A DNA stretch of 64,000 nucleotides, from the NCBI GenBank assembly GCA_029948255.1, contig JALIZF010001672.1, forward strand, positions 434,001-498,000. The letters run 5' to 3'. This stretch comes from Telmatactis stephensoni. Lineage: Eukaryota > Cnidaria > Anthozoa > Actiniaria > Isophelliidae. The notes beneath the pieces are model-generated. The model did no database searches and had not been told where the DNA came from. It worked only from the letters and a program-made list of their open reading frames with translations. Shown in pieces: positions 1-11,365 of this stretch (positions are counted from its first letter, which is position 1; each line of letters begins with the position of its first letter). Position numbers and translations under genes: made by a program.

Positions 1-3000
1 ACAATTCTGAGGAATTGTCGATCTTCTTGAGAGAGGGGTTTCGTACCTGCTTCCTTCTCGTTAAAATCTGATTCAAACATCCTGTTTATTTGATGTGGAC
101 TTATGATCTCTTTGGCTTCTGTTTTAACCGCTAGATGACACGCTCCTTCAGCTTGGTGATCTTCTAAAGCTGTCCTGTGTACGACTCTGATGTCATCTTC
201 GTTGAAAGTCTTCGCGGAGTAATTAACCATGCCTATTATCCCCCACCCCAGGGCGGTACGTTTGGCGTAGGGATCGTTGTCGGTTCCGATAATGACCTCT
301 CGAGGCTTTATAGCACAAGCACAGTTAAGTCCAATTAGTATGGCTATCTCTAGATCTTCTCTGTAGGGCATAAGGCAGTCTGCGACTTTTCTAAGATGTG
401 GCCATCTCCGGGCTGTCTCTGCTCTTGGGATCTGGCTTCGTTGCGCAGGGATACTTTCCCTGCTGTAGACTCGAGGCAAAGGTATCTCCTTATCTATGTT
501 AACACCTTTTACTGTCAAACCAGTAACCTTCTTGCTTGTGATATCTTCTTCTCCGAGCATGGTAGATAGCTTCAAGCTCACTTTGGTACCTTTCACTTGG
601 AGCTGGTCAAGTGCAGTTTCCTTTATGAAGCAGGCATCAGACTGCTCGTCTAGAAGAGCATAGACCATTATCTTCCTTTCCGGATCACTGACATGGCCAA
701 GCCACACTGGAACAATGAGAGAGTGCGACTTTATGAGATCACTGGTGTCTTCTGTTTTGCTCACTTTGACTCGATGAGACACCGCGGATCCTTCAGACTG
801 CGATTCTTTGGGTTTTGAAGTGTCTTCCTTTGGTTTGAAGGAGTCATCGTGAAGGCTTGTGGGATGGGGACGATCACACTTCTTACATTTCATTTTTTTT
901 CTGCACTGCTTGTTTACATGACCGTGCTTCAGGCACCCCCAGCAAAGGGCCTTTGAACGCGCCAAATCTTTTCTTTCGCTTAAAGACAATTTAAGAAAGT
1001 CTTGGCATGAGTCTAGGTCATGCACAGGTCCCTTACAGGCTGGACAATAGGGACTCGCAGTGTTCTCTCCTTCCGCTTTTCTCTTTACTTCCTTGATTCC
1101 AGTTGCGAAGGTGTTTGCAGCGACATTTCTTTTTCTTGGACCCGTCCACTTATTCGTTCCTCCTTTCGTGTCTTCTCTTTTCTCCATGTCTCTCAATGCT
1201 TGAATTGACGTCACAGGGTTGCAGGCAATTCTAGCCTCTCTCTCTAGGAATTTACAGAACTCAGCAAAGGGTGGGTACTTGTTCCCCTTTTTTATTTCTT
1301 GGGTTTCCTTTTCCCCAGTGTTCCTGTCTTCAATCCACTTGTCTACTGTGCGGCTCCATTGCACAGCCAAATAGCTTGGAAGCTTCTTGAGCATTTTCTG
1401 GTTTTCATCAGGATCGTTGAGTACGTTGAGATAATCTATTTCTTGCATCGCTACTCTGCAGCTTTCGAGGAAATCTGCGAATTTCCTGAGGCTTGGACCG
1501 TCGTGGGCGGCTATCTTTGGCCAATCGTTTATTCGTTTTCGATATGCGTCAGAGACCAAGAAGGCATTCCCGAATCTTCTTTTTAGAGTAGACTTTGCTT
1601 CAAAATAGGCGTTTTCAGTATCTAGGGCTAGGAATCCGATGATAGCTTCTCGAGCTGCTCCGCTTGTGTACTTTCCAAGATAGTAAATCCGCTCGGAAGC
1701 AATTTTAGTTCTTTTTTCAACTAAAGTTTCAAATGATTTCATCCATACCGGAAAATTAAGTAGACTTCCGTCAAAGACTTCCGGCTCTTGTTTTGGGAGA
1801 TGTTCACGTTCTTGTCTTTGCGATAGCAGATCGACTAGTTTGGCTATTGGATCTTTATTGGTAGATGTAGGTTGAGGGCTTCTATCCTCCAGCGACCCAA
1901 AGGTTTGTGCGTTGTTGAGACTGGCCGATGTAGCAGGATCCATCGTTTCTTTCTTTAGAGGAATAGTCTGCTGTGAGACTTGGAAGATATCGTCAGGTTC
2001 TGGTCGAAATGGATTTCGGCTTCTACGTTGTGACAAAGGGCTTTCTGATTCCGTCTTTACAGTAAGTGATGGAGCGAACGGATTGAGAGAATGATAACTA
2101 GCCTTTGGTTCTATTTTAAGTTTTGGTGTTTTAACATCCGGTTCGGTGGTCTTCCTGTGGTTTTGTTGAAATGTCGTGATAAATGGATTACTGTTGGATT
2201 GCGTGACGTTAGAATTGTTCTTGAACGCGTTGTCGAAAGTGTGAGTTGCTTTGCTTGGATTGAGTGGAGTAGGAATCCAAGGTGAATACTCTATGGGAGA
2301 GTCCATTAAATGTTCGTTCTTTACGTCCGAAATTGTTGTTTTGGGGGTTGATTGAGTAGGAATGAATGGATTCGTGTTGATTGATGGTTTTTCTTGTGAG
2401 GTCACGGAATGTGTTACTGAATCAGCTTGGGTTTCTAAATACTTCTGTAAACGTTCTTGGGAGCAACCATCGCTTGGTAGTTCGGCTAATTCTACATTTT
2501 CTATGTTTATGAGGGCATTCATTTCGGCTCGTGCGATCTCGTAACCCTTTTCGATTTCGAACCTTTTCAAGGCTTCTTGGCTCGTATGAAATGCGGCTTT
2601 CTTTTGGCGTTCCGTGTCTGCTAATTGTAATTTGGCTGTCAATCTAGCGAGTTTAGTTGCCGCTTCAATTTTTTTCTCCGTCAAAGATTTTAAGGATGAT
2701 TTAGATAAATTCGACCGTGATGATTTTTCTGATTTGCTGGAAATACTCTTTGAGGTCGATGAGGAATTTTCAGCTTCTTCGACACGTTTTAACTCTAGTA
2801 ATCTGTCGTTTGCCAATTTCAAAGCGTCATTGTGTTCCTTATCAGCGTTCTCAAATTTCTCCACGTTGTGTTCTCGAGAATCAGAATCGTTATTTTTCAA
2901 ATCTTCAAGTCTGCTCCATGTTGATAAAAGAATTTCGAACCTTGTTTCTAAGTCAGATCTCTCCTGTCTGATTTTTTCAGCCTCGTTACAGTCTGAGATA

Positions 3001-3125
3001 GAGCTTCTTAGAATGTTTAGTTGTTTTGACCATTCTCTGTGTGCCTTGCGAAATTCGCCTTGTAAAATTTCTAGCTGAAATTGTCGTCCTTTCTCAGTCA
3101 ACGTTCTAGATCTAGTTTCGGACAT
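1..3125 (-). CDS. BEL/Pao retrotransposon gag-protease polyprotein, partial at the window edge
   Basis: Reading leftward from ATG at 3125 (MSETRSRTLTEKG), checkpoints at 1742, 944, 668 and 59 are all in one frame, so about 1041 codons appear open, running off the window. Order: a charged coiled-coil-like N-terminus rich in E, K and S (about 3125-2500); a Pro/Ser/Thr-rich linker with repeated NPF-like words; a gag core of DUF1759 type at about 1780-1200 (LKRRFGNAFLV, LKKLPSYLAVQW); a CCHC zinc knuckle at about 944-905 (CWGCLKHGHVNKQC); and a retropepsin-like domain with active-site word LLDEQSD at about 655. RT, RNase H and integrase would lie left of position 1. It would package RNA and process the polyprotein. 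The family assignment is by motif only. The frame looks intact, so this copy may be fairly young. Confidence 0.85.
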   Translation of the reverse strand, partial: MSETRSRTLTEKGRQFQLEILQGEFRKAHREWSKQLNILRSSISDCNEAEKIRQERSDLETRFEILLSTWSRLEDLKNNDSDSREHNVEKFENADKEHNDALKLANDRLLELKRVEEAENSSSTSKSISSKSEKSSRSNLSKSSLKSLTEKKIEAATKLARLTAKLQLADTERQKKAAFHTSQEALKRFEIEKGYEIARAEMNALINIENVELAELPSDGCSQERLQKYLETQADSVTHSVTSQEKPSINTNPFIPTQSTPKTTISDVKNEHLMDSPIEYSPWIPTPLNPSKATHTFDNAFKNNSNVTQSNSNPFITTFQQNHRKTTEPDVKTPKLKIEPKASYHSLNPFAPSLTVKTESESPLSQRRSRNPFRPEPDDIFQVSQQTIPLKKETMDPATSASLNNAQTFGSLEDRSPQPTSTNKDPIAKLVDLLSQRQEREHLPKQEPEVFDGSLLNFPVWMKSFETLVEKRTKIASERIYYLGKYTSGAAREAIIGFLALDTENAYFEAKSTLKRRFGNAFLVSDAYRKRINDWPKIAAHDGPSLRKFADFLESCRVAMQEIDYLNVLNDPDENQKMLKKLPSYLAVQWSRTVDKWIEDRNTGEKETQEIKKGNKYPPFAEFCKFLEREARIACNPVTSIQALRDMEKREDTKGGTNKWTGPRKRNVAANTFATGIKEVKRKAEGENTASPYCPACKGPVHDLDSCQDFLKLSLSERKDLARSKALCWGCLKHGHVNKQCRKKMKCKKCDRPHPTSLHDDSFKPKEDTSKPKESQSEGSAVSHRVKVSKTEDTSDLIKSHSLIVPVWLGHVSDPERKIMVYALLDEQSDACFIKETALDQLQVKGTKVSLKLSTMLGEEDITSKKVTGLTVKGVNIDKEIPLPRVYSRESIPAQRSQIPRAETARRWPHLRKVADCLMPYREDLEIAILIGLNCACAIKPREVIIGTDNDPYAKRTALGWGIIGMVNYSAKTFNEDDIRVVHRTALEDHQAEGACHLAVKTEAKEIISPHQINRMFESDFNEKEAGTKPLSQEDRQFLRI

Positions 3126-3660
3126 CGTTTCAATGATCCTCGTTCAGGTTAAATGGACCATTTGCCTAGCGATCGTGGTTTGTCGCAAGAGTCTTTACTG
3201 TTACGGCTGGGGAAGGTCGTTCAAGGTCAAGCCCCGGTTAGGCCGTAAGATACAGGTCTTTATGAAAACTATAACTCCAATTCGTTTTGATTCTTTATTT
3301 ATTGGAATCACGTAAAGACTACAATGGAAAAAAGGCGAGCGAAAATTAACAATCTAGACTAAAGATCAAGGCCGCACGTGGCCGGCACTTCAAGACTTCT
3401 AAACTCTATTATTACCATAAAGGTTACATACAATGGGTTCAATTAAAAGTAATTACAATATCATGACTTATATAAACATACCTCTGTGCTCCGTTGACTT
3501 CTTAACAATATACACTGTATTCAAGTTCAGTTCAATCGTTCACGATTACCACACATACAGTCCGTACAAGGCTAACTCAAACACTAGCTCACCTCTGTCT
3601 TCGGTCTCGAATTACATTGTCACGAATTCTTAATCATTAACATGTACACCTTGAACATAG
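3126..3660 (-). other. Probable leader and 5' LTR region of the BEL/Pao element (edges not resolved)
   Basis: This stretch lies immediately upstream of the gag start and before the 3' end of the neighbouring LINE, and it has no coding potential. A 5' LTR and primer-binding site are expected here, but the matching 3' LTR is outside the window, so LTR borders cannot be fixed. This is inference from position. Confidence 0.35.
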
Positions 3661-3695
3661 ACAAATAATAATAATATAATAATAATAACTTTATT
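3660..3695 (+). repeat. ATA/ATT microsatellite, tail of the LINE
   Basis: AATAATAATAATATAATAATAATAA-type sequence directly abuts the LINE 3' UTR. Short tandem repeats at the 3' end are usual for CR1/L2-like LINEs. Confidence 0.7.
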
Positions 3696-3943
3696 TCAAA
3701 ACGAATGCTCTATCAAATTTTACAAGTTAGTTGTTGTAAAATCTGGTCTACCTAGAGGTCATCATATAGTTAATTATCTATCTTAAAGCTAATCTATTAT
3801 ATGATAATCGATTAAAAGTATTTATAATATATAAAAATGCGCGCGTGGCAAGATAATTCATTACATGTGTTTACAGGAAATGTAATATTATAATATTAGT
3901 TATGAAAAATTGAAAAATTGTACCCTGGGCAGAGATCACTTAG

Positions 3944-6529
3944 TTATACGTTGGAAAAATTGTATTTCTTAATTTTCCTTTTAAATGATCTTAAAGAGTC
4001 TTCTTTCTTGATTGACTCTGGTAGAGAGTTCCACAGTTCAACAGCTGAGTATTTGAAACTCTTTTTATATGCTTCAGTCCTTACTTGTGGTAATTTGAGA
4101 TCGACTGAAGAACAACGCAGGTTATAAACCTCTGTGCCTGGGTTGTTTTCAAAAAGTTCAATCAAGTAAGAAGGTGCTAATTTATTCACTATTTTAAATG
4201 CCATAATTGCTTTTTGTTCAAGTCTTTTATTTTTTAATGTCTTCCAATTTAATGAATGGAAGACATGTTTTGTGGGTACACAGTCATAAGGTGCACTAGT
4301 TATAATGCGCGCGGCACGATTTTGAAGCTTTTGCAATTTGTCCGCGAGCGTATTGCTAATACTATCCCACACAAGACAACAATAATTGAAGTAGGGTTCA
4401 ATTATTGAATTGTAGATGTTCACTAAACTGTCCTGTGGGAGGTAGGGCTTAACTTTTTTAATTGTTGCCAGACTGCAAGATATTTTCTTTTTAATATACT
4501 CTATATGAGTGCCCCAAGATAGATTCTCATCAATTTGCACCCCAAGGTATTTTGTTTGAGTAGTTCTCTTGAGGCTAGCACCTTCTACGTTTAAAGAGAA
4601 ATTATCAGTTTCTAGAGTAGAAAGGCGCTGGTAACTTCCAATTAACATGAATTCTGACTTGAGTATGTTCAATGTTAATTTATTGGCAAGGAGCCATCTC
4701 ATAATACTTTGCAGGTCAGCCTTCATTTGTGTATTTAAACTTAATGTTTCAGTATCAGAAAAGTTTAAGCTTGTGTCGTCGGCATAAAGCTTTCTTCAAA
4801 TCTAAGAAGATGGCACCGTTGACCATTTTCCTGTCGATGTTAAAAGACCATTCATTGGTTATATCTAAGAGCGCTGTAAGTGTTGAGTGGTTTTGTCTAA
4901 ACCTGGATTGAAATTTATATAGAATTTGATGTTCTGAAATGTAGGATTCTAGCTGATTAAGGATCAGTTTTTCGAAAACCCGAGACACTGTTGAAGTTAC
5001 AGAAATAGGTCGATAGTTATTTGGGTCATTGGTTTCACCTGATTTAAAAATTGGTGTTACTTTAGCAATTTTCCATTCGTTTGGGAAACACCCAGAGCGA
5101 ATGGAAAGATTGAACAAATCACACAGATGACTGGAAATAATTGAGGCAGACAACTTAAGAGTCCTATTTGAGATTCCATCAATGCCCATTGCTTTGTCAG
5201 TTTTAACTTCTGTGAGTAGTTTTTCAACGATTTGCCGGTTTGTGGTACTCAAGGAAAATGTTGATGTAAATTTTGTCATATACTCGGTGAATTCAGCTGG
5301 ATTTTCATTGTATACAAGCTCTGAAGCGAGTTCTGCTGCAATATTGGTAAAGTGAGAATTCATTTTATTTGCAATTCCTTTGGGATCAACATGAGTCTGA
5401 GATGACTCCGTTTTTATCTCATTTATTACTGTGTTCTTTGACTTTTTCCCACTTAGTTCATTTATTACTTTCCATGTTCTTTTAACATCTCCAGAGTAAT
5501 CCTGTAGTTTTCCTTCATAATATTTCTTTTTTGTTTTCATTATCAATTTGTTAACACTATTTCTCTTTTGTTTGTATTTTTCCCAGTCTTCTAGATTACC
5601 AGATTGAGAGGCTTTTTTAAGCAAATGGTCTCGCGACTGCATTTCTTTTTTCAATGTACTGGTAATCCAGGGGGATTGATTGTTTCTCGTACGAATTTTC
5701 CTAAGAGGCGCATGTCGGTCAAGAACCCCAATAAAAGTGTTTTTCCAACAAGTCCAGGCCTCATTTACATCTAAGAAATCGTTAAAAATTGGCCATTGTG
5801 CTCGTTCGAGATCGTTTTTAAAACACTCTTCATTGAAGTTTTTAAGGTTTCTAGTAATGATGGTTTTAGGAGCACCCCTTGGGATGCCAACCTTAATGGT
5901 TGCGTATATTAACTGGTGGTCACTTATTGATAACGGATAAACACCATGAGAGACTATTTTATCCTTGTCATTCGTAATCAAAACGTCAATAAGTGACATA
6001 CTAGTAGGAGTAATTCTTGTTGGCTGGTCTATCACCTGTGTTAACTGGTAGTTATCCAATAGGTCTATTAAACGAGAAGTGCAAGACCCAGTGGAGCTAG
6101 TGTTTGCAAGGAGATTTGTATTTAGATCACCTAAAATATAAATCTCTTTATAAACAGAATCAATCTTTTCCAAAAATGCTTCAAATTGATCAAAGCTATC
6201 CACAGTCAGTTTAGGAGGTCGATACCAAGTTGTAAACAGAAAGGGACTTGAATTGGTTCTTTTGATTTCAACAGATAACATTTCCAAATCCTTGATTTCA
6301 AAGCATTTTTTCTAGTGTAATTGATAGAGTCTTTTAGATAAATACAGACTCCCCCACCGCGGCTATCCCGGTCTTTGCGAAGGCAGGAATAGCCAGGTAG
6401 GTCAATCTGTTGGTCATTAGTCCTATAATCTAGCTTCGTTTCGTTAATCGCAATAATGTCAAGAATTTGATTTCCCATAAATATTTGAAATTCGTCAAAG
6501 TGTTTACTTAAACTATTAATGTTAAGCAT
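3944..6529 (-). pseudogene. LINE ORF2: endonuclease and reverse transcriptase with internal RT deletion
   Basis: The endonuclease begins at ATG 6529 (MLNINSLSKHFDEF) with INETKLD, then WYRPP, GDLNTN and SDHQLIY. A frameshift in an A-run near 6308-6316 separates the first 75 or so residues from the rest. The RT starts normally (GIDGISNRTLK; NNYRPISVTS; FLDLKKA) but at about 4790 jumps directly to the catalytic block YADDTSL (4786-4766), which is in another frame. The residues normally between FLDLKKAFD and YADD are missing. The thumb and C-terminus (LNILKSEFMLIG; YLGVQIDENLSW; YCCLVW; ELWNSLPESI) are preserved to the stop at 3944. The AAAGCTTT sequence at the joint suggests a microhomology deletion. 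Confidence 0.85.
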
Positions 6530-6652
6530 GGCAATTTTGAGCCCCCTTGAGACTGAAATCAGGGATTCAAATGAATTCTTTGTATTCAGTGAATTTATCG
6601 ATACATTATTACATATATCTGTTATGACCTCTGCCTCCGGGTTTGAAGAGAT

Positions 6653-7919
6653 TCAGTTATTATCACTGTTAATATATGCTCTTAGATTTGAACTAAATTC
6701 AAAAATACCTTTTTTATTGAGGTGCAAACCGTCCTTGGCCAGACTCCTTTCTGTAATGTTCGCGTTATCAATAAAGTCAATGTTATTGTGATCACAATAA
6801 TTTTTCAGGGACTGCTCGATATTTTCAAGCAAGCTGGGATCATCCTTTCTTGTGATTATTGACGATATAGCAATTTTGGTGTCTTGATGGTCTTTTTGAA
6901 CACTCGAACAAATTGTTGCTATTTTCTTTTGAATCTTCTTCGGGCTTAAAGACTTTAGCATGGATAATGATTTTATCCGGTTTCCTCTTCAATCCAGGTT
7001 TAATGTAATGTGCCATATCGTCCGTTGTTGCGCCTGAAAAGGCTTCACACTTAATCCTGTGCTTTCTTGACAGCTTACTGGCGATGATCGGCTTCAGCAT
7101 AGAGTCCCCGGTCACTAGAATTGATTGCTTGTTGGAACTCTTTTCACTGCTAGCGTGAGCCGGACTTTCATTCGAGGATATCTCTTTAGTCTTTCGTGCT
7201 GGTGGCATTTTTGCTTGTACTTTAGATTTATTGGATCCAGTGTCGTCAGTATTTGGACCTTCGGTGGTGCCGGTAGCATCAGGAATATTATAAGAGCTAG
7301 CATTGTGAGCACTAGCTACCAATCTCAAGGAGAGGAGGAGGCTACTATTCTCTTCTTCAAGGGTTTTAATTCGCGAGAGAAGTTGATGATCTCTTTCAGT
7401 TGCTCCTGAGTTGCTATTACGGTCGTTAAATGTCTTCACTAGGAAATCCAGTTTTGTTTCTAGGGACTTGATATAATCCTTGAGAGAGTGAAAGAGTTCA
7501 GAACTACATTTACACTCAGTTATTTCGCAATCACTTTCTGTGTCGTTTTGAGACTCAAAGTCACTATGATCCCCAGTATCAGATTCAGGATTCTCGTCGT
7601 TGTTGTGACGTTTTCTGCTTTCTTCATAATACGTTTTAATAGTTGTTTTAATCTCGTCTTGCTTGGGACCTTGAATGTGCAGCGTTCCCGTCGTTGGGTA
7701 GAAGTTCAGCGATACAACGGTCGATTTGAAGAGATGGTAACCGCCGCTTGCGAGCACGAAACTCCAGATTCCAGTCAGTTTAAGATTACGAGAGACAAAC
7801 TCCTTCAAGATTTTATCATCGGCTGTCCAACGTATCTTCGTTTTGTAGTTTTCTTCAAAGATTTCTATAAATTGTGAGTAATCTTGGTCAGAGCTCAACA
7901 AATCGTGACCGTTCTCCAT
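6653..7919 (-). pseudogene. LINE ORF1 protein: N-terminal domain, coiled coil, SGNH/GDSL-like esterase; one frameshift
   Basis: ATG at 7919 (MENGHDLLSSDQ). An N-terminal domain of about 100 residues is followed by an acidic stretch, then a leucine-rich coiled coil near residues 140-200, then a Ser/Thr/Lys linker. A C-terminal SGNH-hydrolase-like domain begins at the word ILVTGDSM (about 7110). The frame breaks near 6950; the rest of the hydrolase continues in another frame to 6653 and includes the catalytic-type block DGLHLNKKG (about 6735-6710). ORF1 proteins of this type are thought to bind RNA and form the particle; the esterase role in retrotransposition is unclear. The Ser of GDS and the Asp/His of DGLH are both visible. 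Confidence 0.8.
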
Positions 7920-7980
7920 GACTGCCTAGCACTTCTAGTCTAGCACTTCTGCCTAGCACTTCTAATAGAAAAATAGACCT

Positions 7981-8640
7981 CTATGAGGCCATATGGCCAT
8001 GTGGTTACTGGCCTCAAATCAAACATAAAGGCAACAAACACTAATACCTTACTTTTTAAGTCTTACCAGCACGTTTTTATGAATGTACAAGATAGGTCAT
8101 ATACTACAACAGTACTGGTATTAGTATACTATAACAAGGTGGGAGGCGCTTATTCGAGTAAATACGGTATGCATACTATGTTTATAGAACGTAGTAAAAT
8201 GCATTATTTCGTGTTTGAGATGTCAGTCCAGTGTACTTTTTGTAAAATTTACCATGCTATTTCATTCAAAAACTAGCATTATAACACAGCATTTCAATTT
8301 TCCATAGCAACGGTTACCATGACAACACAATATCAATGGATTCTTTTAACAATTCCAAAACTACTTTTGTAACAGACATTTACACAAAGTTTGGAGGTAT
8401 TTCGGTGATTTTTTAAAAAGATATACAAAATTAAACTATGATATCCAGTTAACACCTCTTGAGTGCATTATTTTGAGGGGGCATAGTGGTATGTAGAAAA
8501 AGGTCCTTACATAATGATGGCCCACGGGTACCTTAGTACATCATACCTAAAAATGTTCCATAGGCACCCTACTTTCATTTTATGGTGTCAGACAAAATAT
8601 GTAGGGGGTGTGCTACGATCCAATTTTTTCAGGGTTCTGG
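7981..8640. other. Intergenic, nothing recognised
   Basis: AT-rich sequence between the LINE 5' end and the first Crypton-like gene. I see no coding pattern, tandem repeat or clear inverted repeat. Confidence 0.4.
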
Positions 8641-8642
8641 CT

Positions 8643-10193
8643 CCTAGTCTACTAGTAGTCAGTCAGATGTAGAAAAGTCAGCCGAGCCAGATGTCATAGA
8701 GATAGAGGAATCTGAAATGCAAATGGAAACAGAGGTCAAAGAATGAGAAGGTATGGAAAGTGAACAAGAAGTCGCAGGTCAACACAGCAGACCTGAAGTG
8801 GAAATCGAAACAGATGACAAAGAACAAGAAGGTATTGAAAGTAAAGAAGAAGTCACAACTCAAGAGACCAGCCGTGAAGTATTATCAGGCGAGACATCAA
8901 GTGGTAAGGCAAAGCAAGGTCAGAAGTGCATGCTTTGTGGTAAAACAGTTTTCAGACTCAGACGGCACCTAAGATCAAGTGTCCACAACCTATCTGATGA
9001 CCAGGTGATGGCGCTTGTTTGTGACACCAAACCGGAAGCATCAACGAATCCCCTTCGCAAATGTACTGTCCATGGTTGCTCAGCATGGTTTACAAGGCCG
9101 GAACGGCACTTCAGAGAGTTCCATACAGAGATTTTTAATGACCGAGAGAAGTATATATAATCATTTTTATCTACTATGTGGGTACGATTTGAGCAGCTAA
9201 CGTGGTCTTTTTGTTTTACACAGTTACAAAGCTCAACTGGTAAGGATGAGGAGCTTATGAAAAGAGAAGAAAATGGAGTAAAAGCTAACAGTGAAGTCTG
9301 AACCTGTTCAGCCAAAAGAGGAGGAAAAACCCCCAAAGAAAGAGAAACTCAAGAAAGGTATCGCAGCTAAAATGTTTGTTTCTTAAATAATCTTACACTA
9401 ATTTCTGTTCCTCTTTTTACCTAGTAATTCATACACGAAAAATCAAGAAATCCTTTGTTGGCCAGGATTCTGGTTCTGATGACAGCAAAGTTGAGGAATA
9501 CAAGCCAGATTTGGATTCAGCCTCAGAAGTATCCTCCGATGAGGACATGCAGAATGCGACCATCTCAGGCTTTGACAAAAATACTCAATTTGGTGAGAGC
9601 CTGTACAGATTCAAAGAGTACCTGATGTCTCCTGACGGTGGACGGCAGAAGGAAGTAGATGCCAAACGAAAAGCTATCTCAGTCAGCATCTTATGCAGAG
9701 AAGTGGGTAAAAGAGTGCCAAGTACCAATGAAGATGCACTAATTGGAAGGACCATCTGGACAAGTTTCTTCGAGCCCAATCTCCACAATTTGATGCAGTA
9801 CGTGAAAACAAACGAGGAACTACTCAAGGGAATCAGAATGCCAACAACGCTAGCTACATATTCACGGGCCCTGGAGCTCTATCTAGGTTTCGTATGTTCT
9901 TCAAAAGCATTCCATTTATCCAAACGAGTAAAGTCAGAACTGAAAGGTAAGCTGAGGTTCTTAAGTGAGAATTGAAAAACTATTTTCACCTGTTTGCTTG
10001 TTATTTTACACAGAGTTACAGTTACAGCCAGCCCCAATGGCGCGCTTCATTGAAGACCGAAAAGGCACTCCAATCGACTATCAAAAGAAAATCAGATCAA
10101 GATGAGCTACTGACACCGGAAGAAGTCACATCACTATTCCAGAGTGAGGTACATCTGTCCGGAGGGTACATATGTCCGGAGGGTACAGGGTAA
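8643..10193 (+). pseudogene. Crypton-like tyrosine recombinase gene, copy 1: N-terminal exons
   Basis: A multi-exon coding stretch. Exon block 8643-9155 encodes an acidic N-terminus (with stops near 8650 and 8744) and zinc-finger-like pairs CMLCGKTVFRLRRHL and CTVHGCSAWF with following His residues. A short exon after ACACAG at about 9224 ends near 9357. Exon 9426-9944 (after TTTTTACCTAG) encodes YRFKEYLMSPDGG, RTIWTSFF and LATYSRALELYLGF, the helical core-binding part that precedes a tyrosine recombinase domain; it ends at CTGAAAG/GTAAG. A further exon after ACACAG at 10012 (PAPMARFIEDRKG) contains a stop. The same blocks occur in order in copy 2 (14594-16890). The catalytic exons expected next on this strand are instead inverted (10228-11089). 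DNA binding for recombination is inferred. Confidence 0.7.
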
Positions 10194-10227
10194 TATACCT
10201 GTACAGTCCCAAATAATTACCACAAGA

Positions 10228-11089
10228 TCAGGGAGGCGTATCAGAGCTCCCAAGAGATGTTGAGTCTCTTGGAATGTATATAGCTTTGGCTTCTTCTAAG
10301 CTGGACATGGTTGTCGATGTCGACGTGGCAGTTGAAGTCTGTGCCTTCACTGTGGCCTCTGCCTCTTTCCTATATTAAAAGAAAGTGATCAGTACGATGC
10401 TGTTAATAAAATACTACTCCTTAAATTTTCATACCTTCTTTTCTTGATATGCTGCACCGCTTCTGAGGATTTTCCTTCTCTAAGATTCATATTATAGAAA
10501 CTGTCTGCCGTGGACCTCTTGTGGCACATTCGAATCGATAGTGCGTCTTTCTCTTTCTCCCCTGCTTTAGAATGTACATGCGTCACCCAGCATTTCCTGA
10601 TGTTGTTGGTGGTTAAGGACTTGCGGACTTTCAACAGGTTCGTATTCTTGACAAATGTGGTGATACACAACCAGATCCTCTTACCCTGGATAGCATCTCC
10701 GGATGAGTTTAGTAAGACCTCGTCTCCAGAGTGATCTTTCAGTATTTTCAATCTAGAAGAAATGAAATAAATAAATAAATAAATATAATGTTTAACAAAT
10801 GTCTTGGCTTTGCCAATCTCTACCTGACTCCCCATAAGTATCCTTCAAGTAGCTGTACTTGATCTTGATCTATGTGGATAAACGCCGTGCCATACTCCAC
10901 CGTGGTCTTATGGTAAAATATCTGGATTGAGTACAGTTCTGTCTTCTCATTAAATGTCTTCTTTTCAAGTTGTGTTACTGTCATGTTGCCAATCTCAGAT
11001 GCTCTTACACTGTTGTCACAAGAGATATCAGCAATTAGGTAGTTGCGAAGCATTGTGCATTCATCGGATGTAACATCTTCGATGACCAT
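10228..11089 (-). pseudogene. Crypton-like tyrosine recombinase, copy 1: catalytic exons in inverted orientation
   Basis: Three exons read leftward with GT-AG borders. The first (about 11089-10825; CTMLRNYLI, SVRASEIGNMT, IFYHKTTVEYG) ends at GTCAG/GTAGAG. The second (about 10753-10437, after TTCTTCTAG) contains GKRIWLC, TTFVKNTNLLKVRKS and the recombinase box MCHKRSTADSFY, where His and the final Tyr are the likely catalytic pair and the Arg of SVRAS the first catalytic Arg. The third (10372-10228, after TTTTAATATAG) is Ser/Thr-rich with a stop at 10228. The first exon aligns by eye with 16549-16770 of copy 2 (ALRNFLVLQLS, NGGRPS, HHKTSYCSGPAF), but that one is on +. The convergent arrangement implies inversion of this segment. 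It is marked a pseudogene because it is separated from its N-terminus. Confidence 0.7.
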
Positions 11090-11278
11090 TCCTCTTCTGT
11101 ATTGCCCATATTTACTTCTTCTTTAATCTATACTTACTTGACTGGATATGATATTGGTATAGTTCAATTCTTTGACTAGGTATTCGACTTTTACTCCATG
11201 TGCTTCGTGGTCTAATTCTAGGTGCTTGTACTTGTTTAATAAATGTTCTTGATTTTTATAGTTAAATTTAAGATTAAA

Positions 11279-11365
11279 ATGAGATACTATTCCCAGTGGT
11301 CCCACAAGTGTGTATATGTGAGAATACATCATTAGCATAATCACTTTATCGCCAACCTGCGCCGT
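11279..11365 (+). repeat. Direct repeat, copy 1 of a ~80 bp unit (second copy at 13505-13587)
   Basis: ACTATTCCCAGTGGTCCCAC through ATCGCCAACCTGC is repeated almost unchanged 2.2 kb downstream. The two copies bracket the minisatellite and T-rich region. Confidence 0.7.

Larger units (their letters stand above)
3660..7980 (-). mobile_element. Non-LTR retrotransposon (LINE, CR1/L2-like with esterase ORF1), full-length in outline but disabled
   Basis: The element reads leftward: a short 5' UTR with three copies of CCTAGCACTTCT (about 7924-7963), ORF1 (7919-6653), ORF2 (6529-3944), then a 3' UTR ending in an ATT-type microsatellite tail (3660-3695). ORF2 has an apurinic-like endonuclease followed by RT. 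The esterase-type ORF1 and short-repeat tail fit CR1/L2-like LINEs of invertebrates. Both ORFs carry frameshifts, and ORF2 has lost the RT centre, so it cannot move by itself. Confidence 0.85.

Noticed and set aside
1299..1586. Plus-strand ORFs between 1020 and 3078
   Set aside because: All are shadows of the minus-strand BEL/Pao gag-protease frame.
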